Below are positions 1 to 12,389 of a stretch of 64,000 nt of DNA, one piece after another. Numbering within the stretch: the first letter of the stretch is position 1; every line of letters begins with the position of its first letter. The notes below the pieces were generated by a model, which saw nothing but the letters and a program-made list of their open reading frames with translations, ran no database searches and had not been told where the DNA came from. This stretch comes from Spiroplasma endosymbiont of Cantharis nigra. GTDB lineage: Bacteria; Bacillota_I; Bacilli_A; Mycoplasmatales; Mycoplasmataceae. Position numbers and translations under genes: made by a program. The stretch is from positions 558,001 through 622,000 of the forward strand of contig NZ_OZ026470.1 of the NCBI RefSeq assembly GCF_964019925.1. Reading direction: 5' to 3'.

Positions 1-76
1 TTTGACATGATATAACAGATGTTGAAGTTGAAGCAAATAAAGTTATTCCTGTAAATAAAGTTAATAATTTTTTCAT
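1..76 (-). CDS. Lipoprotein, 5' end only (cut by window edge)
   Basis: Only the first 25 codons are in the window. They encode the lipoprotein signal MKKLLTLFTGITLFASTSTS followed by a lipobox-like VISCQ, so Cys24 is the likely lipidated residue. The first 20 residues differ by one residue (Gly/Ala at position 10) from the gene at 143-634, so this is a tandem paralogue. The start is supported by a purine-rich ribosome site (minus-strand AAAAGGAGA) upstream. The rest of the protein cannot be seen. Confidence 0.8.
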   Translation of the reverse strand, partial: MKKLLTLFTGITLFASTSTSVISCQ

Positions 77-142
77 AATTTCTCCTTTTAAATGAATTAA
101 TAAATATAGAATTATGTATAAATTAAATTACTATTTTTCTTT

Positions 143-634
143 TTATTCATGGATTGCTTCTTGTTTAGCTCATTTTTGAATTTCTAACATATACTCTTTT
201 GTATTATTATTTAAGGTTTCATCGTTTTGTCACCCTTCAATAAATATATCAAAGAAATCTGTATTTACTATAGAATATGTTCTTTCTAATATTTTTGATT
301 CCAGAGTTTCATATTTCAATTGCAACATTTTATAAGATAAATAAGCTCTAATAAACGCTTCATATATTTTGCTTTTTTGTCAAGCATCACTATTTAATTT
401 TATTTTATTTTGTTCTTCTTTACTACATTCCTTACATTCATCCAGCTCTTTTGCTCAAATCGTATTCACTTTCTCTTGTTCTAAAAGATACTTATCTAAT
501 GCTTCTACAATATCATCTCCAGATTTTGGTTGATCTGGTAATTCAAATTTTTTCTCACTTTGACATGATATAACAGATGTTGAAGTTGAAGCAAATAAAG
601 TTATTGCTGTAAATAAAGTTAATAATTTTTTCAT
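143..634 (-). CDS. Small lipoprotein, ELPDQP family
   Basis: A 163-residue protein with signal peptide MKKLLTLFTAITLFASTSTS and a lipobox ending at Cys24. The mature part is charged and mostly helical, begins KFELPDQP, and carries a conserved EL-EC--C pair of cysteines near residue 60. It is paralogous to the partial gene at 1-76 and to the gene at 33968-34468, which share the ELPDQP motif, the two cysteines and a tail of the form EIQKWA or KIQEWA. The tail contains one TGA read as Trp. AAAAGGAGA precedes the ATG. The function is unknown; it should sit on the outer face of the membrane. The family seems expanded and dispersed in this region. Confidence 0.85.
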
Positions 635-654
635 AATTTCTCCTTTTAAATTAA

Positions 655-2757
655 TTAATAAATATTTGACGATTCAATTTCTATAATTTTGTTTATAGTT
701 GACATAATATCATTATCATAAATTAATAAAGGTATAGTTAAACCTAAACTTGTTTGATAATTATATAAATAAGTTTTATAAACTTGTACATTTATATTAC
801 TATTTTGTTTAGCAGCCTTTTTAACGGCATCAAGTGCTAAATCCTGACTTTGATAATAAATAAAGTTAGAACTATCATTTACATCTCTAATTCTATACAC
901 AGCATATCTACCATCTGAAATAATATTATCATAAGATAATTTAAAATTTGGATCTCATGTTTTTATTTCATCTCTATGTACATATTTTGCTGTTAATGAA
1001 ATATTATTATGTAATTTTCTTAATGCTGCTTCTTCACTCTCTCCAGATGATTCTACTTTTCCAAAAGCATCATAAACTATATATTTTTTTTGTAATGTTC
1101 TTTTGCTGTTTATAATTTCCTTTTCTTTGGCCTCTTCAAGAGTATTTGCCAATAGTTTACCATCTCTACTTGATAAATCTTGATCTGTTCCATATGAATA
1201 TTTTAATATAGAACTAAAAGTACCTTGCAGTGGTAAAAAATTATCTAATTGTTCTTTTGTAACATAAAAATCTTCTCTCATTTTATACATTGTTTTATTA
1301 TCAATTATATAAGGCTCTTTTAATATTCTTTCCTTTATTGGTAAAAAGTCATTATAACTTTGAATTAGTGAATATTTGAAACCTTGATTACCATTAACAT
1401 CATATAATTTATCTTTTGCAATAGATCCTTCTGTATTTAAATTTAAATTATTATTTTTAAGATCTTTAAAAGTTAATTCCTTATTTGGATTTTCAAAATT
1501 TTGCAATCCATTAAAATAATTTGAGAATCATTTACTATAAAAATTTGCTAAATTATCTTGTGTCATATCACTTGATGTATATGCATTTCCCATTTCTGGT
1601 GAGAATCATATTTCATCTCCACTTTTTTTATCTTTTGTAGTATATCCTGTAAAAGAAGTACGAGTTTCATCATAATAACTAAAATCATCTAATGTAACTT
1701 TTCTATTTTTATAACTAGAATGCATTAAATTAATGTTTCCATTACTACATGATTTTTCATTATATTTAAAATTAAAAGTCTTTGTTAAATAAGGTCTCTT
1801 ACCTTCATTTTTACTTTGTCAATTAGCTCTAAAATCTCCAAGAAAAGAAGATCAAGAATTAAATGTTTTATTATCTAACATTTCCAAATTAACATAGTCA
1901 CCAAAACCATAATCATCACTTGCTCCTTGACATTGAACTGTTATTCTATAATCTTTTTTTGGCATAAATTTTATTCTATATTTCGAGTTAGCATCCAATA
2001 AATTTTTATAATAACCTTCATAAAATTCTGATTCCAACTCTCTTTTTAATTTAGCAAAACTCTCTTCTTGAGTTCCAAAGAAATTAATTGGTTTAATTGC
2101 TTGTTGATTTAATCCTGTTTTTTTATTGACATAATATCCAGAAGTAAATTTTGATATTAAAGCTTCAACATCATTTTGATTGAAAGCATTATAGTACTCA
2201 TTTGCATAAATATAGTATAAAGATTTATTAATTTTTAGATTATATTTCTCATTATTTTTGGCTTCATCTGGTGTATCAAATCATTCAATTTGATCATAAC
2301 TGTACTTTGCTTTTACATTTCCTAAATTAGCATAAGTATTCAATGCATTTTCTTTTGATAGAGCTATATTTCCAAAAGCATCTCTATATACTTGACTAAA
2401 ATTATTTATATTAATATCATAAATTTTTTTATCATCTAATGTCATATGCTCATAATTTTTAATAATTTTTGATGGATTTGAAGAGGTCAATTGCATTTGC
2501 ACAAAGTTATTTTTTAGAATATACTCATCTAGTTCCTGAGGAGAATTAAATTTCTTTCCATCAAAATAACTATATTCAGTATCTCCAATATATAGTCTAT
2601 TTTCTTCTATATCCTTATAAAGCTCTTCAATTTGTTGATTTGATAAATTGCGAAATCTTATATTACTAATATTGTTTTCACTAGTAACTAACGGTAGTAT
2701 AGTTGAACTACTTAATACCAGAGCTAAACTTACTTTATATAATAATTTTTTAAACAT
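655..2757 (-). CDS. Large secreted surface protein with repeated Y-DG-F-S-EEL motifs
   Basis: A 700-residue protein of unknown function. The chosen ATG follows a strong AGAGGGGTG site and begins a hydrophobic signal (MFKKLLYKVSLALVLSSST). An in-frame ATG 24 codons upstream would overlap the preceding gene and lacks a good ribosome site. There is no lipobox cysteine, so it is probably released or held by its N-terminus. At least four degenerate motifs are visible, for example YSYFDGKKFNSPQELDEY, YRDAFGNIALSKENAL and YDAFGKVESSGESEEAAL, each an aromatic residue, D, G, then a helix start with E and L. The same motif recurs in the gene directly upstream (stop 2777), 19 bases away, so the two form an operon of related proteins. 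Several TGA codons are read as Trp. Confidence 0.85.
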
Positions 2758-2776
2758 GTTTTTTTTCACCCCTCTT

Positions 2777-5536
2777 TTAATAAACTTCATGAGTTTGTTG
2801 CTCAATTCATTTTCTAAATTCTCATTCATTTAAAAATATATTGTCTTTAAAATCAAAGGTTTTTAACTCACCATTTTGATTAATTACTTGATAATTAATA
2901 TTATTATCTAGATAAGTTAATAATTGATTTAATGTTTTAAAATACTTATTTTGTCCATAAAAATCCAACTTATAAAAATCATACTGACTTCCTTGATATT
3001 CTTCTAAACTATTATAGATTGAAGTTTTTATTAGATCACTGTTAATAATTAACTTAGATTCAATCGGTTGATTTGTTTTAATGAAAGAAATAATTTCTTC
3101 TTCACTATCCTTATAAATTTTTTCACCATTTTTCATTATATAAAAATATTTTTTATTAAATTTAGAATTAGCAATGTTTTCTTTTAAACTTGATATTGCA
3201 TCATACTTATTTTCAAAAGCATTTCCAAAACCATCTAAATAATATTCTTTTTTATGCATTACATATTCTTCTTTAAATAGCTGTTCAATAAATATTTCTT
3301 TTTCTTTATCTAAAGCTTCTTGATATTCAGATCAAGTATATCCACCTGGTGAGTTTACGGGCTTATTAAATTTATCATTTGTTAATGTATAAACCTTGCT
3401 TTTGTTCATAATACTTGCAAATATTTTCCTTGAAGAAAAGTAATTTTGAGGATTTTTGTAAGCATCTAATATTAACTCTTCTTCTGCTGTATCTTTATGC
3501 AAATAATACTTATTTTTAAACTCATAAATAGTTGTTGATGTTGACTCTGGATTTTTTGGAACTAAATAATTTATTGCTGAATCTGAAATTTTTATAACGT
3601 TTACTTTTGGATTTGGTTTTTTAATTGATATATTAATTAAAGGAATTTTAATTGTAGGCACTGTATAAAATAATGATGTATTTTGATCTAATTTTGCTTC
3701 AAAACTAACTACTGACATAAAACTTAAAGCTTGGCTTATACTCCATGCCTTTCCTACTCAACTTAATCCAGATATTAAACTAGTAGCACTGGCTTTTGAA
3801 TTATAATTCTTATTTGTAAATCCTTTAAAACCAATTCCCTTATAAATATCTTCACTTTTACTTTCAATTTCCTTTTGATTTTCTTTATGAATCTCTTCCA
3901 TGCTACTATCTATTTGCAACTGAGAAGTATTTTTATCTTTAAAGGTATCTTCAGTTTTTTTCTTATTTTTGCTTAACTTTTCAAGTGGTTCCATTACAGT
4001 TTCTGCTATTTTTTGAAATTTTACAACTCCATCCAGTAATCTTTTATTTGCACCACCTTCTGAATAAAATTTATTCACATTTATAAAAAGAGAATATATA
4101 TCTTCAAAACTACTTTCTCTTAAAGATTCCAATCCATTTTCAGAATCATTTGAAAAAACATTTTCAACCATTTCTTCTTGTGAATTAATTATATCTGCTA
4201 ATATATATACAAATGATTTTTCTAACTCTTCATAAGAAACACCAATTCTATGTACTCTGCTTTTAATTAATAATTTATTAAATACAACTAGCAATTTATT
4301 AAAATTTGTAAATTCTTTATCTTTAATAAGATTTAAATCTAATGATGCATCAGCAAAATATTCATAAGCAATTTCTTTAATTATAAATTCTAATTCCTCC
4401 TTGCCTTTTTGACTCCACTCAATATTCTCTCTTAAATACTTTAAATATTCAAAAGAGGCAAAATTACTTTCCTCATCCTTATTTGGTTTATGAATTCAAG
4501 GCAAAACAATATCTATGACAGTACTTGTCATTGATGATAAACTGACAGCATAACTGTAAGCAATTAAAGGATTAATATCAACTGAACCAGTTTGCTCAAA
4601 TTTAATATTATTATCTTTAATTTCTTCAGTTGATTCAAAGTATTTTGGACCAACTAAATAACCATTTTGTAAATTAAGATTTCCTACTTGTGCTCAATAA
4701 GATTTTTTATCTGCATCTAAAACTTCTTTAATATGCTCTCTAGATAATTTTGGATCTAAAGGTTTTATTAAATTTTCATATTCTAAGTAGTTATAATCGG
4801 AAAAAGATTTTCCATTATATTCAAAACCAGTTGTCATATTTTTTCTTAATCAAGATTTAATTTCTGTTTCTGTTTGACATATTCCACTTTGCAAATAGCA
4901 AGTAGTTTTATCATCACTTTTTTCCAACTCTTTTAGCTTAATTTCTTCATAGTAAGATCTTGCATCACTTTCATTGTTTGTTTCTTTACCTTCAACGAAA
5001 ATTGATGATTCATAATTAAAGTATGTTTCTAAAGCATTATCTCTTGAAAGATATGCTTGATTATCATGACCCCTATAAACTTTGACCTCTTCTTCTACAT
5101 TAGAAGTTACAATATCAGAAGAAAGTTCTCCAGAAGCATTAATTGTATAATTGCCTGGATTTCTCATTGTCTTTTCTTCTGTTATTTTGAATTTCTGATT
5201 TATATATAAATCTAACTCTTCTTTTGTGTTAAATAACTGATTGTCAAATTTAAAAATATTTGTTTCGTAGTTAAAAGTTCTTTGTGCTTCATTATAAGCA
5301 TAATTATAAACTTCTTCTTTTGTTAAAAACTCTTTACCTGCAAAACTATAACCTATTGGTTGAGGTTCTACAATATTATTATTTGTTAATACAATACTAA
5401 TTGGAACTATTGTTCCAATAGTTCCAATAGATATAAGTGAAACAATAGAGAGTCTCTTTTTTGTTAATCACTTGGCATTTTTTGATTTAAATATTTTATT
5501 TACTAATTCAGTGAAATTATTAGTCTTTTTTCTCAT
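2777..5536 (-). CDS. Very large membrane-anchored surface protein with repeated motifs
   Basis: A 919-residue protein of unknown function, uninterrupted when TGA is read as Trp. The N-terminus has a short positive cytoplasmic stretch (KWLTKKR) and one hydrophobic segment at about residues 32-52 (LSIVSLISIGTIGTIVPIS), then a long outside region. The repeated motif seen in the downstream gene occurs many times: YSFAGKEFLTKEEVYNY, FKFDNQLFNTKEELDLY, YRGHDNQAYLSRDNALETY, YYLDGFGNAFENKYDAI, YIMKNGEKIYKDSEEEI, FYGQNKYFKTLNQLLTYL. Between them are helical stretches and a more hydrophobic middle. The pairing with 655-2757 suggests a shared outside function such as adhesion or binding, which is inference only. 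No family is recognised. Confidence 0.85.
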
Positions 5537-5936
5537 TTTTCTTTCTCTTTTGAAAATAAATTAAATAAGCGTAATAGAGTTTTTTTCATCTAATTGCTTT
5601 ATTTACTAAATTTTCCTCCCCTTATTTGCTGAATTTTACTCTTATGTGCATTAGTAAAAACGTCACATAGTTATTTTATACACCTAATTTATTACAAAAG
5701 CAATATTTTTACCATAAATTTAATAAATTTTGGAAAATTTTGTATTAATCTTAAATGTCCATTTTATAATGCTATACATAAATGTAATAATTTGTTAACT
5801 ATAATTAGTAACATTGTGCTTGTAATATTCAACTTTAAAAACAGCTTCTTATTTGAAAACAAAAAAGACCAGTTATTAAACTGATTATTTAAAATATGAA
5901 AGAACAATATTTTATTAAATATTTATTTTATTAAAA
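5537..5936. other. Intergenic region, no gene seen
   Basis: About 400 bases of AT-rich DNA between the large-protein operon and a decayed gene. The part nearest 5536 must hold the promoter and ribosome site (minus-strand AAGAGAAAG) of the 2777-5536 gene. No other coding or structured element stands out. Confidence 0.6.
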
Positions 5937-6720
5937 TTATAAATTGTATCTAATTCAATTATTTCAAAATAATTTGTCATTTCTCATTAAAAATTCTTTG
6001 ATAAGACTTTTTAATTCGTTTTTTAAATAAATTTCTTTTTACTCTCTAATTATTGTCAAAGAATTACCAAGATCTCAATCAAGATTTGAAAAATAAGGTA
6101 TAATTAGGCTTCCTCCATTTATCCATACTTTTGTATAGAATATAAAATGTAGTCTAAACAGTTTTTCTATCTCGTTATAACTTCACAATGTTCCTGCTTT
6201 TACACTATATCCAACTAGACCAATTCTAAAAACTCATAAATCATTGCTATATTTTCTAGCTGATTCAATATTATTTACATCTCCTTTAACTTCTTCATAA
6301 TATTTATAAACAAATCCCTGTTCGTTTGATTTATCAGTACAAAATGATGACCCAAATTTTAATGTTGGCTCTGCAGAAGTTCTATTTCATCATCGTTTAG
6401 TAAATTCCTTGTATTTAGGTTCATCATCAAAACCCAATGTAATAACTAAATATTGCTCAACAACTGGACTACCAATTGAACTGGCATAACCGCTATCTGA
6501 TAATCATAAAGAGCTCATTTTCAAGTAAGAGATTCATTATTACTAATCGGATCTACTTCATAAACAAAATTTTCAGATTCTGAAGTGCAATCAATAAATA
6601 TTTCATTTTCGGATTCACTTCTATAATTTGCTTCAACTTGTCTTTCCTCGATTAATACATTACTAATAATTGGACTTGCACCACTATTCATATGGATGCA
6701 GTTCATAATAAACATATCAT
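5937..6720 (-). pseudogene. Decayed protein gene, frameshift plus premature stop
   Basis: Protein-like sequence is spread over two frames. The first part (6521-6715) reads ...EERQVEANYRSESENEIF... and after a shift near 6515 the second part continues as MSSLWLSDSGYASSIGSPVV down to an in-frame TAA at 6039-6041. The same frame goes on beyond that stop with a credible tail (KEIYLKNELKSLIKEFLMRN) to a second stop at 5937, so the TAA looks like a later mutation. A ribosome-site-like AGGAAAAGGAAA lies before the first ATG. The parent family is not recognised. The segment 6039-6518 alone could still be expressed as a 159-residue protein. Confidence 0.6.
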
Positions 6721-6938
6721 TTTAGATATTTTTATTTCCTTTTCCTTAACTCCATAAGTACCTACAAATAATATATCAATTGGTCAAATAAAAATAGTTT
6801 ATAAGTACTTATGGTGATTTTTTAACACCAATATTTGTAACTAAAACTATTATTATAATAAAAAGTGTTATTAATTCAATTATCTACCTTTAGCAATTTG
6901 CAATATTTGCAGTTATAATATATTAAGGAGTTTAAATA

Positions 6939-9497
6939 ATGTCTAGGGAAGAAAAGATTTTTAATTATTGAATAAAACTTTTAAATGACTTATTTAGTTT
7001 AGATCAAAAACAAATAGAAAAAGAAAATCTATTAAATTCATCTAAAATAAAAAATCAATTAGCAGTTACAAAAAATGATAATAATAGTGTTTATAGCAGT
7101 ATAAGGTATTTTTTTAATAAACATTTTCAAAATAACTATAAAAATTTAAATAAAGAAAGTGTTTTATATTACTACATAAATAGCTCTTATAAAAACTGAG
7201 ACAATATAAAAAATAGAAATTTTATATACCCTTTTGGAATAAATAATAGTCAAAAAAAAGCTGTGGAAAATGCTTTTAAATCTAATTTTTCTATAATTCA
7301 AGGTCCACCAGGAACAGGAAAAACTCAAACAATATTAAATATTGTTTCAAATATTCTTTTAGATAAAAAAACAGTTGCTATTGTTTCAAATAATAATTCA
7401 GCTATTGATAATATATTTTATAAACTGAATCCTAAAATTAAGAATAGCAATAAATATGAAGAACAGCTAGAAGTAATTTGATTCTTGTCTTCTTTTTTAG
7501 GGTCATTTTCAAAAAATAGGAATTACTTTACATTAGAAATGCAAGAAAAAATAGTACTTGCAAAAGAAAAATGAAAAAAAGCATTTGAAAACTCCAATGT
7601 AAATATGGAAATTAGTGTGCAAAATAGTAAATTTCAAGTACTAGTTGAAGAAATTGAAGAAATTGAAATCTTAAAGAAAAAAATATTAAGAGATGAAAAA
7701 GTATTACCTAAAGTTAAAAAAGAAAAAGAAATATATGAATCAAAAATTATATTAAAATATAAAGATAACACTAATTTATTGAAATTATCCCTTGATAAAT
7801 TAAATAAATTTTATATTAAAATTAAGGTCTACAAAAAAGATAAGCTATCATGATGATTTAAATTAAAAAATAAATTTAAATATAAGCTACCTAAGAATTT
7901 TTTTAAATACGACTTCATATCAGAAATATACTTTCACGTTTTAAATAAAAAAACTCAAGAACTAAAAGAAAACTTAATTAAAAATAAAAAATTATTAAAT
8001 GAGATTGATAAAAATCAATTAGATGACTTAATAAAAATATCAAAAGAAATATTATATAACTCTATTTATGAAAACTATATGTCTGAGGTAAAAATAAACT
8101 TAACAGCAAATAACTTTACTGAAGTTAGTTCTGAATTTATAAGATTACTTAATAAACAACCAATAGTTCTAAGTACAATTTTTTCATTAATAAATTCTAA
8201 ACCAGCAGATGTACTATATGATTATTTAATAATAGATGAAGCTTCACAAACAGACATATTAGCTAGCATTGCTTCAATGGCTTGTGCAAAAAACATAATA
8301 GTAGTTGGTGATTTAAAACAGTTATCTCAAGTCAACTCCCCTAACTATAAAAATTACTTTGAAGAAAATAAACTATTTTTAAATGAAGGATATGAATACT
8401 GAGAAAATAATATTTTGAAATCTCTTATAAAAATATATGGTGAAAAGATTCCTAATCAACTATTAAGAGAACATTATAGATGTGATCCTGCTATCATTGA
8501 ATTTTGTAATCAAAAGTACTACAACAATGAACTGATTATTATGACTGAATCAGAAAATGAACAAAGTCCTTTTGAATTAATAGTTGGTGAATCTTTATAC
8601 TATACTGACACAAATAACTCTAAAACTAGTAAAAAAGAGTTAGAAAATATTAAACAATATCTTAGTGATAATAAAATTAATGACATAGGAATTATTAGCC
8701 CTTTTAGAGATCAAGCTAATATCTTAAATAAACAATTAGGTACAGATAAGATAATTGCTAATACAATTCATGCTTTTCAAGGACAAGAAAAAGATTCAAT
8801 ACTATTTGCTGTTACAAGACAATCAATAAAAGGAAAAGGTGATTTTGTTTCTAATCCAAAATTAATAAATGTAGCTGTTTCAAGAGCAAAAAATAAGTTT
8901 ATACTTGCATATTCAAAAAATATTATTAGTTGTCCTGACAATGATATCAAAGACTTAATAAATTATATTCAATTTAATTTTCCAAATAGCAAAGAAGTTT
9001 ATAAAAAGAATACTGAGTTTTATATTTTATCAAAAGAATATAATAATGATTTAATAGAGTTTATTAAAAACTATAATAAAAACCACTTCAATGGTGCTAA
9101 AGAACCAACTGAAATAATAATACATACAGTTCTAGAAAAAATTATATCACTGGAAGAATTTAATAACTTAGATGTTACCCTATTCAAAAAATTAAGTCAT
9201 ATTATTCCTAAAGCTATAGAGAATGATATTTTTAATAAAAGAGAAAAAGAATTTTTAAATCATCACTGATCTCATATTGATTTTCTAGTTTATGATAAAT
9301 TTAGTTTTGAACCTGTCTTAGCAATTGAAGTGGATGGATATACATTTCACAGAAAAGAAAAACAAAAATGAAGAGATAACTTAAAAGATAAAGCTTTAAA
9401 AATTCAAAATATACCTATCATGAGAATTAGTACAGATACATATAAGAAAATTGGACTTTCAATAATTAATAAAATAAGAGAAATAAAAAATAAATAG
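6939..9497 (+). CDS. SF1 (UPF1-like) helicase fused to a Vsr/DUF2726-type nuclease domain
   Basis: An 852-residue protein. Residues 122-129 are the Walker A motif GPPGTGKT; residues 433-436 are DEAS (motif II); the QLLREHYRCDP stretch is motif IV-like; NVAVSRAKNK around Arg649 is motif VI. A charged, probably coiled-coil insert separates motifs Ia and II, as in UPF1/DNA2-type helicases. The C-terminus (about 780-852) has EPVLAIEVDGYTFHR followed by K-WRDNLKDKAL, the pattern of restriction-endonuclease-like Vsr/DUF2726 domains, with E797 and D799 as likely metal ligands. AAGGAG (6925-6930) fixes the start and TATAAT (6914-6919) is a fitting -10 box. The gene stands alone on the plus strand among minus-strand genes. 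Similar fusions are known as stand-alone phage-defence or DNA-processing proteins; a defence role is inferred. Confidence 0.88.
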
Positions 9498-9896
9498 AGA
9501 ACTTTAATAATTGAATAATCTTTAATTTATTTTAAAAACAATCTTCACCTTTTTAGAAACTCAAAATCATATCATTGGTTTAAAAAAATATTTTTAGAGT
9601 TAATTTTAAAATCAGTTCTAATAAACATGCAAAATAGTTTTTAATTACAATCAAATAAGTAGAGTTATAAATTTAATAATATTTGCTTAAAGAATAAATA
9701 ACTTTGCCTTTAAAATATTAATCACTAAAAAAACTAATAAAATTTAAAATAAATTATTCTCTGTTTATTAAAAAATCATTAAAAAAATTTTAAGTCAAAT
9801 ACTTTTAAAATTTGAATATTTTATTAATAAATATATCTATTTTATAATTGTGAAATATAATACTTAAAAAATATTTAACTTTTTGCTTTATATAAT
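9498..9896. other. Intergenic region, no gene seen
   Basis: About 400 bases of AT-rich sequence after the helicase gene. No ORF with protein-like content and no strong hairpin were found. Confidence 0.55.
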
Positions 9897-9955
9897 GTTT
9901 TATAATAGTCAAAACAAAATAAAAGTAAATTCATTGAATGAATTTACTTTTATAA
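9897..9955 (+). mobile_element. Remnant of an IS3-type orfB 3' end and its terminator hairpin
   Basis: The plus strand reads AACAAAATAAAAGTAAATTC followed by a hairpin, closely matching the end of the transposase at 55845-57199 (AACAAAATAAAAGTAATTGC plus hairpin). Translated, NKIKVNSLNEFT here corresponds to NKIKVIALNAIT there. The hairpin arms are AAAGTAAATTCATT and AATGAATTTACTTT. No other part of the element is visible nearby. The hairpin may now act as a terminator for the convergent permease gene that ends at 10142. Confidence 0.5.
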
Positions 9956-10141
9956 AAACTTTATCCTTTTATAATTTAACTATCAATTTTCAAGAGAACA
10001 ATAAAATATTATTCTGCTTCTAATATTATTTTTAATTTAAACTTAATTAATCAACTACTTTATGTCAATAGTTTATCTTAATTATTTAATTTATTAATTT
10101 AAATGGCCCTTTTCATTTATATAAATTTTTAAATATTTTTC

Positions 10142-11662
10142 CTAATAGCTTTTTTTATTAATAAAAATTGAATATGCACCAAAAATTAGGATTAAAGATA
10201 TTAATGTATAAGTTATATATAATATTTCTACCTTCAAGAATCTTTTAGCTTTTAAATTTGTTATAGTTATTTCAGATTCTTTTGAATAACTCTTAATATT
10301 GTTTAAACTTGAAAATAGCTTCTGGCGTGCCCCTATTTGATTAATTAATACATCATTTTTATAATCCACTGATTGATACATCAATGAAAAATGTCTAAGA
10401 GGATTAAATACATTTTTAATATTTTCAACCTTTTGAGCATTAATAATATCTTCGGTTGTTATTACAGAACCTTCCATCTTAGTAAATGGTCTTTCTAAAA
10501 TTATATAATATACTTTATTCATAAGTGTTCTTGTAAATAAATACTCATCAGGGCTATAGTTATTCTTAATTTTTTCTTGTAAATCTAAATTTAAATTAAT
10601 TTTTTTTGGTTTATAAGACAGATCTAATTCTTGATAGAACAAATAGTTTACAGCATCTTTATTAATAAAATTATAAACTTCATGATACTCTATGCCATTT
10701 TTTGCTTCTATAGCTTTATTTGTTAGTTTTAATATTTCTTCTGAATTAGTAGTATACTCATTAGAAAATTCATAAACATTTTCTCATGTATTTATCTTTG
10801 ATTCTGAAAAAAGAGATTCAATTTCAAGAGAGATATCTTTAAATACTACAGCTTTATTTTGAACCTCCAATTCTCAAGTTTTATAACCAGCCATTACTTC
10901 TTCAATATCCATAGACATAAATTCAGGTTGCTGTAAAGCAAAGTGAATATTTGATATTTTCTCACTTTTTTTTATTTCCTCAAATTGCTGATTTGCATAA
11001 CTAAAGTTCATTGCCATATTATTAAATTGTTTAATATTTGAAGAGGAATTAAAACTTGATATCATTCCTAATAAACTAACCACTACCAACAATAACACTG
11101 AAAATAATGTAGCCAGTGTACCAATAATTGATTCTCTTTTTAATAACATTGAGAATAAAATAGTCACTGAGAAAACCATTAAAACAAAAATAGAGTATCA
11201 CCCATATACTGAGATGTATATCTTATATACTAAAATATTTGCATTACCATTCGCTAAAAAAATTGAATAGAAAATAATTGACTTAAGTAAACTAATAAGT
11301 AAAAAAGAAAACAGAACAATTAATATAAAAATAACTCTACTAAAAAAAATACTTTTTTTAGTAATTCCATATCTTAACTCAAGTTTATAAGTATTATCAA
11401 CTATTTGATTTAATAGTATTGTCAAACTGTAAAAAATTGTAATAAATAAAAATATTATAGAGTTTATTATAATAATTAAATTAATTGACAAATATATATT
11501 TTCTACACTTTTGTTTGTATTTAAAATTAAAGACGAGATAAGTTCAGATACAAAAATAGATAAGAATGTTATTACATATATTAATCAATTTGTCTTTTGA
11601 TTTTTAAATATAATTAATTGATTAATAAAAGTAATTTTAAGAGAATTTTTTTTATTTTTCAT
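10142..11662 (-). CDS. ABC transporter permease (ABC-2 like), partner of 11652-12389
   Basis: A 506-residue membrane protein. It has a TM segment near residues 25-45, a cluster of four or five TM segments up to about residue 220, a long soluble loop of about 250 residues (about 225-475) and a last TM segment before a short basic tail (INKKSY). This 'TMs - large outside loop - TM' plan is typical of mollicute ABC export permeases. The ATG at 11662 overlaps the end of the ATPase gene by 11 bases (ATGAATGAAAAATAA on the minus strand), so the two are translationally coupled. Substrate unknown; export of a peptide or lipid is plausible. Several TGA codons are read as Trp. Confidence 0.8.
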
Positions 11663-12389
11663 TCATATACTCCTCTAAACTATTTTTTATTTCCTCAGCA
11701 TTGTTTGAACTATATTTATTAAATATCTCATTAATATCATCACTCTTATTAAATTTTTTATTATATGTAATTTGACCTTCATCCATAATAATTACATGGT
11801 CAATTAATTGCATTACTTCCGAGATTAAGTGAGTAATTATAACTATGATAGTATCCTCAGACTTTAATTTACTAATTACATCTAAAATAATTGTTTTATT
11901 TTTAATATCTAAATTCGCTGTAGGTTCATCAAAGAAAATAATCTTTGGTTTAAAGAGCATACAAGCATATAATGATAATAATTTTTTTTGTCCTGCTGAC
12001 AAATTTTTAATTTTAACTTTTCAATATTTTTTTACATCAAAAATACTTGCTAAATAATTAACTCTATTATTATATTCTTGTTTTGAAAGTAAGTTGATAT
12101 TTACTAGTATCTCAATAAAATTTCTTACACTAATATCATTAGGCAGTTCATTATTTTCTGTAAAAAAATATCAATCTCTAAAATCAATATTTTTTTGTTC
12201 CAAATTATCTAATTCAATTTCCCCTGATGATTTACTCAGCTCATTAAAAATTATTTTTGTTAATGTAGTTTTACCTACTCCATTATTTCCAAAAAGTCCA
12301 TAACAATTCCCTTTTTCTAAAGATAAGGAAATGTCTTTAAGAATTTTTTTGTCTTTAAAGTTCTTATTTATTTTATTTATTTTTAGCAT
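11652..12389 (-). CDS. ABC transporter ATP-binding protein
   Basis: A complete 245-residue ATPase. Walker A is GNNGVGKTT (about residues 33-41), the signature is LSAGQKK, Walker B is KIIFFDEPTANLD, and the H-loop is IITH. This is the small CcmA/NatA-like type that pairs with ABC-2 permeases. AGGAAAA lies upstream of the ATG. It is the first gene of a two-gene operon with the overlapping permease 10142-11662, and it powers that transporter from the cytoplasmic side. Confidence 0.92.
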
